From: Allostella sp. ATCC 35155
GTDB lineage: Bacteria > Pseudomonadota > Alphaproteobacteria > ATCC43930 > Allostellaceae
Length of the DNA stretch: 64,000 bases
Assembly (NCBI GenBank): GCA_006738865.1
Contig: AP019701.1
Span: forward strand, 2,910,001-2,974,000
Reading direction: 5' to 3'
How positions within the stretch are numbered: the stretch's first letter is position 1; the number at the start of each line of letters is the position of its first letter. Under the pieces are notes generated by a model. That model saw only the letters and a program-made list of their open reading frames with translations, had not been told where the DNA came from and did not search any database. Shown piece after piece: positions 1 through 9,350 of this stretch. A program made the position numbers and the translations under genes.

Positions 1-503
1 CCGGAAAACTGGTGCGGATAGCGCCGGCGATAGGACGGGTCGAGCCCGACCCGCCGCATCACGTCGTCGACGTAGCGGTCGGCGTCCGCGCCGCTGACGA
101 TCCCGTGCACCCGCGGCGCCTCGCCGATGATCTCGGAGACGCGCATGCGCGGATTGAGCGAGGCGAACGGGTCCTGGAAGATCATCTGCACGGCCAGGGC
201 CGCCTTGCGCGCCTCGGCCGCCGAGAGCGAATCGAGGTCGCGGCCGCGGTAGCGGACGGTTCCCTCGCTGGGCTGGTGGATCCCGGCGACCACCCGGCCA
301 AGAGTCGACTTCCCGCAGCCGGACTCGCCGACGAGCCCGACGACCTCGCCCTCATGGACGGTGAGGTCGACCTTCTCGACCGCGCGCACGACCTCCTCGC
401 GGAGCCCGGCGCCCAGCAGGTTGGCGACCTTGGCGGCCACGTCGAGCGGCTTGGAGAAGCGCTTCGAGACGCCGCGAAGCTCGATGATCGGCTGTCCGGT
501 CAT
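1..503 (-). CDS. oligopeptide/dipeptide ABC transporter ATPase, second subunit (partial)
   Basis: This is the N-terminal 167 residues of an OppF/DppF-type ATPase that powers peptide or opine import at the inner membrane. It has a Walker A motif, GESGCGKST, at about residues 59-67 and a Q-loop MIFQDP followed by FASLNP. The reading frame runs off the left edge just after YPHQFSG, the start of the ABC signature. Its ATG overlaps the stop of the upstream ATPase by four bases (ATGA), so the two are translationally coupled. The substrate cannot be read from the sequence. Confidence 0.93.
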   Translation of the reverse strand, partial: MTGQPIIELRGVSKRFSKPLDVAAKVANLLGAGLREEVVRAVEKVDLTVHEGEVVGLVGESGCGKSTLGRVVAGIHQPSEGTVRYRGRDLDSLSAAEARKAALAVQMIFQDPFASLNPRMRVSEIIGEAPRVHGIVSGADADRYVDDVMRRVGLDPSYRRRYPHQFS

Positions 504-1495
504 GCCGCGGCCGCCTCTTCCAGATGCGGGTGGATGCAGCGCGCATAGCGACCGGGTGCCAGCTCGGCCATCGGCGGCGGCACCTTGCAGCCCTCGTCGG
601 CGCGCGGACAGCGGGGACGGAAGCTGCAGCCGGCCGGCAGGGCGAGCGGCGACGGCGCCATGCCGGGGATCTGGGTCAGCGGCTGGCCGCGCCGGTTGCG
701 GCTCGGCACCGAGCCGATGAGGCCGCGGGTGTAGGGATGGAGCGGATGGTCCAGCACGCGATCGACCGCCCCCTGCTCCACCACCTTGCCCGCATACATC
801 ACGCAGATCTCGTCCGCGAGCCCCGCCACCACCGAGAGGTCGTGGGTGATCCAGATCAGCGCCGTGCCGACCTCGCGGCACAGCTTCTGCGCCTCGAACA
901 GGATCTGCGCCTGGATGGTGACGTCGAGCGCGGTCGTCGGCTCGTCGGCGATGATGACGTCCGGCCGGTTCAGGAGCGCGATGGCGATGGCGACGCGCTG
1001 GCGCATGCCGCCGGAGAATTGGTGCGGATAGGACTTCAGCCGCTCGTCGGGCGAGGGAATGCCGACCTGGCCGAGCGCGTCGCGCGCGCGCGCCAGCGCC
1101 GTCGCGCGGTCCATCTTCTGGTGCGCCTGCAACGCCTCCACCATCTGCGTGTCGATCCGCAGCACGGGGTTCAGCGTCATCATCGGATCCTGGAAGATCA
1201 TCGCGATGCGGTTGCCCCGGAGGTCGCGCAGGCGGCTTTCCGATGCCTGGGCAAGATCCTCGCCGTTGAAGAGGATGCGCCCTCCGACGACGCGACCGGG
1301 CGGATCGACGAGGCCGATGATCGAGAAGCCGGTGACCGACTTGCCCGAGCCCGATTCCCCCACCAGCCCGAGAATCCGCCCTTTCTCCACGGTGAACGAC
1401 ACCCCGTCGACCGCCTTCAGCAGGCCGGCGCGAGTGTGGAAATGCGTCTGCAGCCCGTCGACGACGAGCGTGGGTGCACCGTTCGCCGCCGTCAC
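500..1495 (-). CDS. oligopeptide/dipeptide ABC transporter ATPase, first subunit
   Basis: A 331-residue OppD/DppD-type ATPase. Visible are Walker A GESGSGKS, signature FSGGMRQR, Walker B VIIADEP with TTALD, and the family's cysteine-containing C-terminal segment (CSFRPRCP). The frame stays open upstream into the permease gene, but the likely start is the GTG at 1495, which overlaps the permease stop as GTGA. It would pair with the partial ATPase downstream to form the heterodimeric motor of the importer. Confidence 0.93.
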   Translation of the reverse strand: MTAANGAPTLVVDGLQTHFHTRAGLLKAVDGVSFTVEKGRILGLVGESGSGKSVTGFSIIGLVDPPGRVVGGRILFNGEDLAQASESRLRDLRGNRIAMIFQDPMMTLNPVLRIDTQMVEALQAHQKMDRATALARARDALGQVGIPSPDERLKSYPHQFSGGMRQRVAIAIALLNRPDVIIADEPTTALDVTIQAQILFEAQKLCREVGTALIWITHDLSVVAGLADEICVMYAGKVVEQGAVDRVLDHPLHPYTRGLIGSVPSRNRRGQPLTQIPGMAPSPLALPAGCSFRPRCPRADEGCKVPPPMAELAPGRYARCIHPHLEEAAAA

Positions 1496-2421
1496 TTGCG
1501 CAGCCTCGGATTGAGCACGTCGCGCAGCTGGTCGCCCACGAGGTTGATGCTGACGATGGTGAGGAGGAGCGCGAGGCCCGGGAAGAAGCTGATCCAGTAC
1601 TTGCCGCTCAGCATGTATTCGAAACCGTTGGCGATGAGGAGGCCGAGCGACGGCTCGGTGATCGGCAGGCCGATGCCGAGGAAGGACAGCGTCGCCTCCA
1701 GCGCGATGGCATGCGCGACCTGCACCGTGCCGACGACGATGAGCGGCGGCAGGCAGTTCGGCAGGAGGTGGCGGAAGACGACGCGGGCGTCGCCCAGCGC
1801 CAGGCAGCGCGCCGCCTCGATATACTCCTTGCGCCGCTCGACGAGCGCCGTGCCGCGGATCGTGCGGGCGTAGTAGGCCCACTGCACCGCGACCAGCGCG
1901 ATGATGATCTTGTCGATCCCCTGCCCCAGCACGGCGACCATGATGAGGGCGAGCAGAATGGCCGGGAACGACAGCTGCAGGTCGACGATGCGCATGATCA
2001 GCGTGTCGACGCGGCCGCCGAAATAGGCGGCGAGCAGGCCCATCGACGCCCCCAGCATCATCGCCAGCACGCCCGAGGCGACACCGACGGCGAGGCTGAT
2101 GCGGATGCCGTAGAGAATGCCGCTCAGCATGTCGCGGCCCTGGTCGTCGGTCCCGAGCCAGTAGGTCTGGCCGGCCATCCCCTGGGCCCCCGGCTCCAGC
2201 CGGCCGTCCATGATGTCGAGCTGCATCAGGTCGTAGGGATCCTGCGGCGAGATCAGCGGCGCCAGGATGGCGAGCGTCACGATGAGGATGCAGCCCGCCA
2301 GCCCCGCGACCGCGACCTTGTTCTCCCGGAACTCGATCCAGAAGCGGCGCAGCGGCGAGACGACGGCCGGCTCGGCGGCGGGCGCCGCCGGCTCGATGCG
2401 GTCGGGCGTGGTGACGGTCAC
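1492..2421 (-). CDS. peptide-type ABC transporter permease (DppC-like)
   Basis: A 309-residue inner-membrane permease of the DppC/OppC type. It has an N-terminal cytoplasmic stretch, a first membrane segment (VAVAGLAGCILIVTLAILAP), and a periplasmic region with the typical YWLGTDDQGRD motif. A five-helix core follows, carrying the EAA-type loop EAARCLALGDARVVFRHLLPN. The start is GTG at 2421, overlapping the stop of the partner permease as GTGA. It forms the translocation pore together with the upstream gene. Confidence 0.93.
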   Translation of the reverse strand: MTVTTPDRIEPAAPAAEPAVVSPLRRFWIEFRENKVAVAGLAGCILIVTLAILAPLISPQDPYDLMQLDIMDGRLEPGAQGMAGQTYWLGTDDQGRDMLSGILYGIRISLAVGVASGVLAMMLGASMGLLAAYFGGRVDTLIMRIVDLQLSFPAILLALIMVAVLGQGIDKIIIALVAVQWAYYARTIRGTALVERRKEYIEAARCLALGDARVVFRHLLPNCLPPLIVVGTVQVAHAIALEATLSFLGIGLPITEPSLGLLIANGFEYMLSGKYWISFFPGLALLLTIVSINLVGDQLRDVLNPRLRK

Positions 2422-3395
2422 GACTTCATCTCCTTGAGCCGCACCCGGGGATCGAGCACCGAGTAGAGAATGTCGACCACGAGATTGATGATGATGAACA
2501 TGGATACGGTGATCAGCAGGTAGGCGACGATCACCGGCCGGTCGAGCTGGTTGATGGAATCGATGATCAGCTTGCCCATGCCGGGCCAGGCGAAGATCGT
2601 CTCGGTCACCACCGCGAAGGCGATTACGGAGCCGAGTTCCAGCCCGAGGATGGTGACGACCGGGATCATGATGTTCTTCATGACGTGGACGAAGATCACC
2701 CGGCCGGTCGACAGGCCCTTGGCACGCGCGAACTTGACATAGTCCATCAGCAGGTTCTCGCGCATGCCGGCCCGCGTCAGGCGGATGACCAGCGCCATCT
2801 TGAAGAGCGCGAGGTTGAAGGCCGGCAGGAGGAGATGCGACCACCCGTCCAGGGTGAAGATGCTGACCTGCAGCCCAAGGAACTCGACCGTCTCGCCGCG
2901 GCCGGTCGAGGGCAGCCAGCCCAGATGGACGGCGAACACCATGATCAGCATCAGCCCGACCCAGAAGGTCGGCAGGCTGAAGCCCAGGATCGACCCCGCC
3001 ATGATGGCCCGACCGGCGAGCGATTCCGGCCGGAAGCCGGCCCACATGCCGAGCGGGATGCCGACCAGGATCGAGATGCCCATGGCCGCGATCGCGAGCT
3101 CCAGCGTCGCGGGCATGCGTTCGACGATCAGCTCGAGGGCGGGCGTGCTGAACGCGAAGGAACGGCCGAGGTCGCCCGTCACCGCGCGCTGCAGGAAGAC
3201 GAGATATTGCTCCCACATCGGCAGGTGCAGGCCGAGCGCCTCGATCGCGCGCTCGCGCTCGATCTGGTCGGCCTCGGGGCTGATCAGGATGTCGATGGGA
3301 TTGCCGATCGCATAGACGCCGATGAACACGATCAGCGACATGACGAACAGCACGACGACCGCCTGCATGAGGCGGCGGATCAGGAAGACGGTCAT
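2418..3395 (-). CDS. peptide-type ABC transporter permease (DppB-like)
   Basis: A 325-residue permease of the DppB/OppB type. The N-terminal helix RRLMQAVVVLFVMSLIVF and the ending SVLDPRVRLKEMKS are characteristic. The EAA loop reads YVKFARAKGLSTGRVIFVHVMKN. It is the second gene of the operon, about 70 bases downstream of the binding-protein gene, and overlaps the next permease by four bases. Confidence 0.93.
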   Translation of the reverse strand: MTVFLIRRLMQAVVVLFVMSLIVFIGVYAIGNPIDILISPEADQIERERAIEALGLHLPMWEQYLVFLQRAVTGDLGRSFAFSTPALELIVERMPATLELAIAAMGISILVGIPLGMWAGFRPESLAGRAIMAGSILGFSLPTFWVGLMLIMVFAVHLGWLPSTGRGETVEFLGLQVSIFTLDGWSHLLLPAFNLALFKMALVIRLTRAGMRENLLMDYVKFARAKGLSTGRVIFVHVMKNIMIPVVTILGLELGSVIAFAVVTETIFAWPGMGKLIIDSINQLDRPVIVAYLLITVSMFIIINLVVDILYSVLDPRVRLKEMKS

Positions 3396-3467
3396 CGGAT
3401 CACCACCATCGAGGCGGCGACCGGCACCGGCGCGAGGCCGATGCCGGTGCCGGGTTGCCTCGGACGA

Positions 3468-5039
3468 TCAGCGCTTGGTGCGCTTCACGCCCATCGCCAG
3501 GGTCGACTCGTCGGTGCGCGCCACATAGCTGAAGCCGGCGCGCGTCGCCCAGTTGTTGATGTTGTAGTGCAGCGGGATGATGGCGACGTCGAAGATCGCC
3601 GCCTCGCTCGCCTGCGCCAGCAACTCGCCGCGCGCCTTGTCGTCCACCGTGCGCAGCGCCGCCTCGAGGATCTCGTCGACCTTCGGGTTGCTGTAGCGGC
3701 CGCGGTTCGAGGGACCGAAGCCCTTGTCGCGGTTGTAGGTCGCGACGAGCGAACGCAGCGGCGAGGAGACCTCACCCGTGCCCGAGCCCCAGCCCCACAG
3801 CATGAAGCTGAACTCCAGCTTCGAGGCCCGCGGCGCATAGGTGGCGAAGGGCAGTGCCTCGACCTTGGTCTGGATGCCGATGCGGGTGAGCATCTGCGCC
3901 ACGGCCTGGGCGACTTTCTCGTCGTTGAGGTAGCGGTCGTTCGGCGAGTGCAGGGTCAGCGAGAAGCCATCGGCATATCCCGCCTCGGCCAGCAGCTTCT
4001 TGGCGCCGTTGGCGTCGTACTTCTCGACCTTGAGGTTCTTGCTGGTGCCGAAGAAGGTCTCGGGCAGGAACTGCGCGGCGGCGATCGCCTGCCCCTCCAT
4101 CACCCGCTCGACGATGGCTGGCCGATTGATCGCCATCGACATCGCCTTGCGGACGCGCACGTCCTTCAGCGGATTCTTGGCCAGCGCCGATCCGTCCTTG
4201 GCCTTCACGAAGGGGCTGCTGTCGCGGTTCGCGTCCATCGACAGGTAGATGACCCGGTTCGAGACGACGCTCGAAATGCCGATGTTCTTGTCTTTCTTGA
4301 GGCGGGCGAAGTCTGCCGTCGGCACCTGGTCGATGATCTGCACGTCGCCCGACAGGAGGGCGGCGACGCGCGCGGCAGAGTTGGTGATCTGCTTGACGCT
4401 GACGGTCTCCCAATCCGGCTTGGTGCCGTGATAGGCGTCGTTGCGCACCAGTTCGATGCGGTCACCGCGGACGAACTGCTTCAGCTTGTAGGCGCCGGTG
4501 CCGATCGCGGCCTTGCCGGAATTGAAGTCCTCGGTCGGCGCGCGCTCGAACTCGTCGGAGATGATGGCGAAGCCGGCCATGAACACCGGCATCAGCGGAA
4601 ACGGCGTCGCCGTCTTCAGATGGATGGTGTGGGAATCGATCGCCTTCGCCTCGGTGATCTGGCCCGTGAAGATGCGGAAGGACGACGGCGCATTGGGCAC
4701 CCACGGGATGCGGCTCAGGGTCGCCATGACGTCCTTGGCATCGAAGTCCGAGCCGTCATGGAACTTCACGCCCTTGCGGAGCTTGAACTCCCAGGTCGTG
4801 TCGTCGATCGTCTTCCAGGATTCCGCGAGGTCCGGCACCAGCTTCTGCTGCGCGTCCTGGTCGATGAGCCGGCCGAAGATGTGCCGGTTGATCATGTTGT
4901 TGGTGGCGACGTTGTGATAGTGCGGATCGATCGACGAGACGGCTCCACCGAGTCCCATCGTCAGATCCGCCGCGGCCGCCGAGCCAAGGCCGGTCACGGC
5001 CAGGGCCGCCGCCAGCACTCCATGGGCAACAATCCGCAT
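3468..5039 (-). CDS. periplasmic peptide-type substrate-binding protein (SBP family 5)
   Basis: A 523-residue family 5 extracellular solute-binding protein. The ATG at 5039 gives a clean signal peptide (MRIVAHGVLAAALAVTGLG, then SAAAADL). An in-frame ATG further upstream would spoil it. Family hallmarks include the dipeptide-binding-type segments SWKTIDDTTWEFKLRKGVKF and ISMAINRPAIVERVMEGQ-like text (here MSMAINRPAIVERVM). It heads the leftward importer operon. The adjacent peptidase suggests peptide-like cargo, but that is inference. Confidence 0.93.
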   Translation of the reverse strand: MRIVAHGVLAAALAVTGLGSAAAADLTMGLGGAVSSIDPHYHNVATNNMINRHIFGRLIDQDAQQKLVPDLAESWKTIDDTTWEFKLRKGVKFHDGSDFDAKDVMATLSRIPWVPNAPSSFRIFTGQITEAKAIDSHTIHLKTATPFPLMPVFMAGFAIISDEFERAPTEDFNSGKAAIGTGAYKLKQFVRGDRIELVRNDAYHGTKPDWETVSVKQITNSAARVAALLSGDVQIIDQVPTADFARLKKDKNIGISSVVSNRVIYLSMDANRDSSPFVKAKDGSALAKNPLKDVRVRKAMSMAINRPAIVERVMEGQAIAAAQFLPETFFGTSKNLKVEKYDANGAKKLLAEAGYADGFSLTLHSPNDRYLNDEKVAQAVAQMLTRIGIQTKVEALPFATYAPRASKLEFSFMLWGWGSGTGEVSSPLRSLVATYNRDKGFGPSNRGRYSNPKVDEILEAALRTVDDKARGELLAQASEAAIFDVAIIPLHYNINNWATRAGFSYVARTDESTLAMGVKRTKR

Positions 5040-5224
5040 CCCCAGGTCTCCCCTTGTTCGGCCCCGCCACATATCCGGGCGGGATATTCCTCTTCGCACC
5101 ATCGCCGAAATCGCGTCGCAAGGCAACGCGGGCGACCCGCGGGAAGCCCGCCGGAAGAAGCCACTTCTTCGCCGGTCCCCGCATCCTCTACGGTCTTCGA
5201 CCCATCAGCGACCAGGATCAGGCA

Positions 5225-6286
5225 ATGACCACCCGCGCCCGCCTCCGCGACCTCGGCGTCATCGTCGGCCGGCTGCCGACCGGCCGCCACAACGCCATCA
5301 CCGACGTTCCCGGCGTCCGCGTCGGCCACGCGACCCTCGTCACGGACGCGCCCGCATCCGCCCGCAGCGGCGTCACCGTCGTGCTGCCGACCGCGAGCGA
5401 GCCATACCGCGAACAGGTATTCGCCGGCTTCCACCGCTTCAACGGCTTCGGCGAGATGACCGGCGTCCACTGGGTCGCGGAATCGGGCATTCTCGCCTCG
5501 CCCATCGCCGTCACCTCGACCTACTCGGTCGGCGTCATGCGCGATGCCCTGATCCAGGACCGCTTCCGCCATGCGCCCTGGGCGGCGGGCGTGCAGCCGC
5601 TGGTGGCCGAGACGAGCGACGCCTGGCTCAGCGACGGCTCGCGGCCGCTGGTGACGGCCGAGCACCTGCACGCGGCCATGGCCGCGGCGGCGGCCGGGCC
5701 GGTGGCGGAGGGCAATGTCGGCGGCGGCACCGGCATGATCTGCCACGAGTTCAAGGGCGGCATCGGCACCGCCTCGCGCCGGGTGGAAACGCCGTCGGGC
5801 GCCTTCACGGTGGGCGCGCTGGTGCAGGCGAACTACGGCAAGCGGGTCGAACTGACGGTTGCGGGCGTGCCGGTCGGCCGCACGCTGACGCGCCGCATCG
5901 TGCCGCTGCCGCGCGAGGAGGACGGCTCGATCATCATCATCGTCGCCACCGACGCACCGCTGCTGCCGCCGCAATGCACCCGCCTCGCCCAGCGCGCGAC
6001 GGTCGGCCTCGGCCGGGTCGGCGGCACCGGCGCCAACGGCAGCGGCGACCTCTTCCTCGCCTTCTCCACCGGCAACATCGTGCCGTCCCAGCCCGAGCGT
6101 CCGGTCGAGGGCCTGCGCATGCTGCCCAACGGCCAGATGAGCCCGCTCTTCACCGGCGTCGCCGAGGCGGTCGAGGAGGCGATCGTCAACGCCATGTGCA
6201 TGGCCGAGACGATGACGGGCCAGCAGGGCCGCGTCGTCCACGCCCTGCCGCTCGACCGGCTGGTCGAACTGTGCCGCCCGGCCTGA
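5225..6286 (+). CDS. P1-family peptidase (DmpA/BapA-like aminopeptidase)
   Basis: A 353-residue serine aminopeptidase of the P1 (DmpA/BapA) family, Ntn-like enzymes that self-cleave in front of a nucleophilic serine. The N-terminal motif ITDVPGVRVGHATL is diagnostic. The GTGANGSGDLFLAFSTGN segment contains the Gly-Ser self-cleavage site and nucleophile. Members act on N-terminal D-, L- or beta-amino acid peptides. It is transcribed divergently from the peptide-type importer, 185 bases away, which fits uptake followed by hydrolysis. Confidence 0.92.
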   Translation: MTTRARLRDLGVIVGRLPTGRHNAITDVPGVRVGHATLVTDAPASARSGVTVVLPTASEPYREQVFAGFHRFNGFGEMTGVHWVAESGILASPIAVTSTYSVGVMRDALIQDRFRHAPWAAGVQPLVAETSDAWLSDGSRPLVTAEHLHAAMAAAAAGPVAEGNVGGGTGMICHEFKGGIGTASRRVETPSGAFTVGALVQANYGKRVELTVAGVPVGRTLTRRIVPLPREEDGSIIIIVATDAPLLPPQCTRLAQRATVGLGRVGGTGANGSGDLFLAFSTGNIVPSQPERPVEGLRMLPNGQMSPLFTGVAEAVEEAIVNAMCMAETMTGQQGRVVHALPLDRLVELCRPA

Positions 6287-6732
6287 AGATCCGCGACGGC
6301 GGCCCGGCCGATGCCGGCAGCCTGACCGCGATCTTTCTCGGCGCGCGAGCCGGCATGCCCTACCTGCCGTGCCTCCACACCGATGCCGAGACGCGCTGGT
6401 GGATGGCGAACGTCGTCCTCGCCGGCCACGCCGTCCGCGTCGCGGAGGCGGCCGGCCGCGTGGTGGGCTTCTCCGCCCGATCCGGCGAGCTGCTGGCGCA
6501 TCTCTATGTCGATCCCGCCGCCCAGGGCGCCGGCATCGGCAGCGCCCTCCTCGCCGACGCCCAGATGGCGGCACCCGCCCTCCGACTGTTCGTCTTCGCC
6601 GCCAACGCGGGCGCCGTCAGCCTCTACCGCCGCCACGGCTTCGCCGTCATCGGGCGCAGCGACGGATCGCGCAACGAGGAGGGACTGCCGGACGTCGAGA
6701 TGGAGTGGGCTGCGAGCGGCCACGAGCCATAG
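6271..6732 (+). CDS. GNAT-family N-acetyltransferase
   Basis: A 153-residue GNAT protein. The acetyl-CoA loop is visible as LYVDPAAQGAGIGSALLADA, followed by the beta5-alpha4 region LRLFVFAANAGAVSLYRRHGF. The start is taken as the GTG at 6271, which gives a 16-base overlap with the peptidase and so probable translational coupling. The acceptor substrate is unknown. Confidence 0.85.
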   Translation: MPPGLKIRDGGPADAGSLTAIFLGARAGMPYLPCLHTDAETRWWMANVVLAGHAVRVAEAAGRVVGFSARSGELLAHLYVDPAAQGAGIGSALLADAQMAAPALRLFVFAANAGAVSLYRRHGFAVIGRSDGSRNEEGLPDVEMEWAASGHEP

Positions 6733-6938
6733 AGGATGCCGGCCGCACGAGGCGCGCGCCCGGCCGATGCGCCGTCGGCCATCCCCATTCCATTCCTGTC
6801 GAACGCGATGCGGATGACGTAACCCGCGCTCGGCCCCGGCCCGCGCCGTGCCACAAATCCCGGATGCGGAGGTCGCGATTCACAACCTTGTCACCGGCCG
6901 TTGCTAACAGGACCGTCGCATCGTCTGGAGGGGCACGA

Positions 6939-8090
6939 ATGGCACATGCGCAATCGCTGGAGCGGGCGCCGGCATCGGAAAACCGGCTACCGCAATGGCT
7001 CGGCGTCATTGCCCTCATCTATGTGCTGATCAGCGCGGTCAGCCTGATCGGCACGGGCTTCAAGGTGGCCACGGGCGGCCAGGCGCGGGAACTGTTCGGC
7101 TTTGCGACGAACCCCTATGTGGGACTGGTCATCGGCATCGTCGCCACGGCCCTGATCCAGTCGTCGTCCACCGTCACCTCGCTGATCGTCGGCATGGTCG
7201 CAGGCGGGCTTCCGGTCGGCATCGCGGTGCCGATGATCATGGGCTCGAACATCGGCACGACCGTGACCAACACCCTGGTCAGCCTCGGGCATGTGCGCAA
7301 CAAGGACGAGTTTCGTCGCGCCTTCGCAGCCGCGACCGTGCATGACTTCTTCAATCTGCTGGCCGTCGTCGTCTTCCTGCCGCTGGAGATCATGTTCGGT
7401 CTGCTCGAGCGCAGCGCGGCCGCCGTCACCGGCGTCTTCGTCGGCGACGCCAATCTCTCGATGTCCGGCATGAACTTCATGAAGACGCTGACCGAACCCC
7501 TGGTCGGCAGTCTGACGAGCGTGTCGCGACTGCTGCCCGGCATGTTCGCCGGCCTCGCCATGGTGGTGATCGGACTGGTCCTGATCTTCGCGGCCATCAC
7601 CTTCATCGGCCGGCTGCTGAAGGTATTGATGGTCGGACGGGCCAAGGAGGTCATGCACAGGGCGATCGGCAAGGGACCGATCACCGGCATCTTCTCCGGC
7701 ACGCTCGTCACGGTGTTCGTGCAGTCTTCGTCGACCACAACCAGCCTCATGGTGCCGCTGGCAGGCGCCGGGACGTTCACCCTGCGGCAGATCTACCCCT
7801 TCATGCTGGGGGCCAACATCGGCACCACGATCACCGCGCTTCTGGCGGCGACGGCGGTCGGCGGGGCTGTTGCGGTGCCGGCGATGCAGATCGCGCTCGT
7901 GCATTCGCTGTTCAACATCTTCGCGGTGGCGCTGATCTTCGGACTGCCCTTCCTGCGAAACGCGCCGATCCTGGGTGCCGAGACGCTGGCCGCGCTGGCC
8001 GCGGACAGGAAGATCTACGCGGCGGCCTGGATCCTGGGCGTGTTCCTGGTGCTGCCCTTGCTCCTCATCGCGATCACCACGAGCTTCTGA
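6939..8090 (+). CDS. Na/Pi cotransporter family protein (PNaS, short form)
   Basis: A 383-residue multi-span membrane protein of the type II Na+/phosphate cotransporter family. The two inverted repeats are obvious: ALIQSSSTVTSLIVGMVAGG with NIGTTVTN, and VFVQSSSTTTSLMVPLAGAG with NIGTTITA. These QSSS motifs form the transport site in the family. It lacks the C-terminal PhoU-like domain of YjbB-type relatives. A GGAGGGG ribosome-binding site lies about seven bases before the ATG. It starts the phosphate cluster running to 10,271. Confidence 0.92.
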   Translation: MAHAQSLERAPASENRLPQWLGVIALIYVLISAVSLIGTGFKVATGGQARELFGFATNPYVGLVIGIVATALIQSSSTVTSLIVGMVAGGLPVGIAVPMIMGSNIGTTVTNTLVSLGHVRNKDEFRRAFAAATVHDFFNLLAVVVFLPLEIMFGLLERSAAAVTGVFVGDANLSMSGMNFMKTLTEPLVGSLTSVSRLLPGMFAGLAMVVIGLVLIFAAITFIGRLLKVLMVGRAKEVMHRAIGKGPITGIFSGTLVTVFVQSSSTTTSLMVPLAGAGTFTLRQIYPFMLGANIGTTITALLAATAVGGAVAVPAMQIALVHSLFNIFAVALIFGLPFLRNAPILGAETLAALAADRKIYAAAWILGVFLVLPLLLIAITTSF

Positions 8091-8098
8091 GGATGGCC

Positions 8099-8329
8099 AT
8101 GAACAGCGAACTGAGCCGGATGTCGAAGGGCGAGCTGAAGAGCATCCTCGACGAGGCCGAGGAGCAGATTGCCGAGATCCGGGCCGAGCTCGAGCGCCGT
8201 CAGGAGGCGGAGCAGCATGAAGCCGTCGACGGACTGGAATTCTCGGTCAAGCGCACGGCGGTCGACTGGACGCAGGTGAAGACCTTCTTCCAGCAGGTTC
8301 TCGCCGAGTTGCGGAGCACCACCCGATGA
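8099..8329 (+). CDS. small coiled-coil protein in phosphate cluster
   Basis: A 76-residue charged protein that I do not recognise. Residues 6-45 are strongly helical and probably coiled-coil (ELKSILDEAEEQIAEIRAEL). Of two candidate ATGs, 8099 is better spaced from the GAGG at 8089-8092 than 8093. It is sandwiched between the cotransporter and the phosphate-binding protein gene, and its stop overlaps the next ATG. A regulatory or bridging role for the transporter is only a guess. Confidence 0.75.
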   Translation: MNSELSRMSKGELKSILDEAEEQIAEIRAELERRQEAEQHEAVDGLEFSVKRTAVDWTQVKTFFQQVLAELRSTTR

Positions 8330-9327
8330 TCGCCGCCCCCGAAGCCCGCGGCCGAGGGCATCGCCTCATGGCACGCACGGCAATGGTCCTGGCCGCCGCC
8401 TTGTCGGTCGCCGTCGCCACGCTCGCGGACGCCCGCGCGCAGTCCGTCACGGCCGACGGTTCGAGCACCGTCCATCCGATCACGGCCGAAGCGGCGCGGC
8501 GCACCCGCGCCCGGGTCGACAACAAGTTCTCGGGTACCACGGCGGGCTTCCGTCGCTTCTGTGCCGGCGAGACCGACATCAGCAACGCCTCGCGGCCGAT
8601 CAACAGCGCGGAGATCGAGACCTGCGCGGCCGCCGGCGTCGCGTATGTCGAGCTGCCCATCGCCTTCGACGCCCTGGCCGTCGTGGTCAATGCGGCCAAC
8701 AACTGGGCGACATCGATCACCACCGACGAATTGCGCAAGCTCTGGGCGCCGGAAGCGGAAGGCAAGGTGACGCGTTGGCGGCAGGTGCGTGCCTCGTGGC
8801 CCGACCGCCCCATCACCCTCTACGGGCGCGGCGAGGATTCCGGCACCTACGACTATTTCACCAGCGTGATCGTGGGAACGACGGACGCCAGCCGCAAGGA
8901 CTACACGGCCAGCGAAGCCGAGGAGTACCTCGCCGCAGGCATCGCGGCCGATCCGAACGCCCTCGGTTTCTTCGGTGTCGGCGCCTTCTTCCGGCACTGG
9001 GAAGAACTGAAGGACCTCGCGGTCGATTCTGGGTCCGGGCCGGTGCACCCGTCCATGCGCGAGGTGCTCGCAGGCCGCTACCAGCCGCTCGCCCGGCCCC
9101 TGTTTCTCTACGTCAACGCCGGATCGCTGAAGACAAAGCCGCATGTGCGGTCCTTCGTTCGGGCCTACGTCGCCGGCATGCGGAACTGGGTACATTTCAC
9201 CGGCTACATGCCGCTGTCGAAACAGGCCTACGACAAGGCCATCGCCCGGCTGGAGGCCGGGACGACCGGGACGCGCTTCGGCGGCAAGATCCAGGTCGGA
9301 ATCGGCATCGACGAACTCTACGACTGA
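8326..9327 (+). CDS. PstS-like periplasmic phosphate-binding protein
   Basis: A 333-residue PstS-superfamily protein with a signal peptide ending ADARA-QS. Phosphate-binding-loop signatures are visible: TADGSSTVHPITAEAARR, FSGTTAGFRRFCAGETDISN, and YGRGEDSGTYDYFTS. The start at 8326 overlaps the previous stop (ATGA). The ATG at 8368 gives a shorter, equally good signal peptide. No pstCAB genes adjoin it. Its neighbours are an Na/Pi cotransporter and PPK2, so it may feed or sense phosphate for that transporter. Confidence 0.9.
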   Translation: MIAAPEARGRGHRLMARTAMVLAAALSVAVATLADARAQSVTADGSSTVHPITAEAARRTRARVDNKFSGTTAGFRRFCAGETDISNASRPINSAEIETCAAAGVAYVELPIAFDALAVVVNAANNWATSITTDELRKLWAPEAEGKVTRWRQVRASWPDRPITLYGRGEDSGTYDYFTSVIVGTTDASRKDYTASEAEEYLAAGIAADPNALGFFGVGAFFRHWEELKDLAVDSGSGPVHPSMREVLAGRYQPLARPLFLYVNAGSLKTKPHVRSFVRAYVAGMRNWVHFTGYMPLSKQAYDKAIARLEAGTTGTRFGGKIQVGIGIDELYD

Positions 9328-9350
9328 AGTCACCCCGAAGGCGCCGCCGC

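Noticed and set aside
6885-6915. Possible Pho box upstream of the Na/Pi cotransporter
   Set aside because: Only one weak TTGTCA-like half site is visible and the expected second direct repeat at 11-bp spacing is absent.
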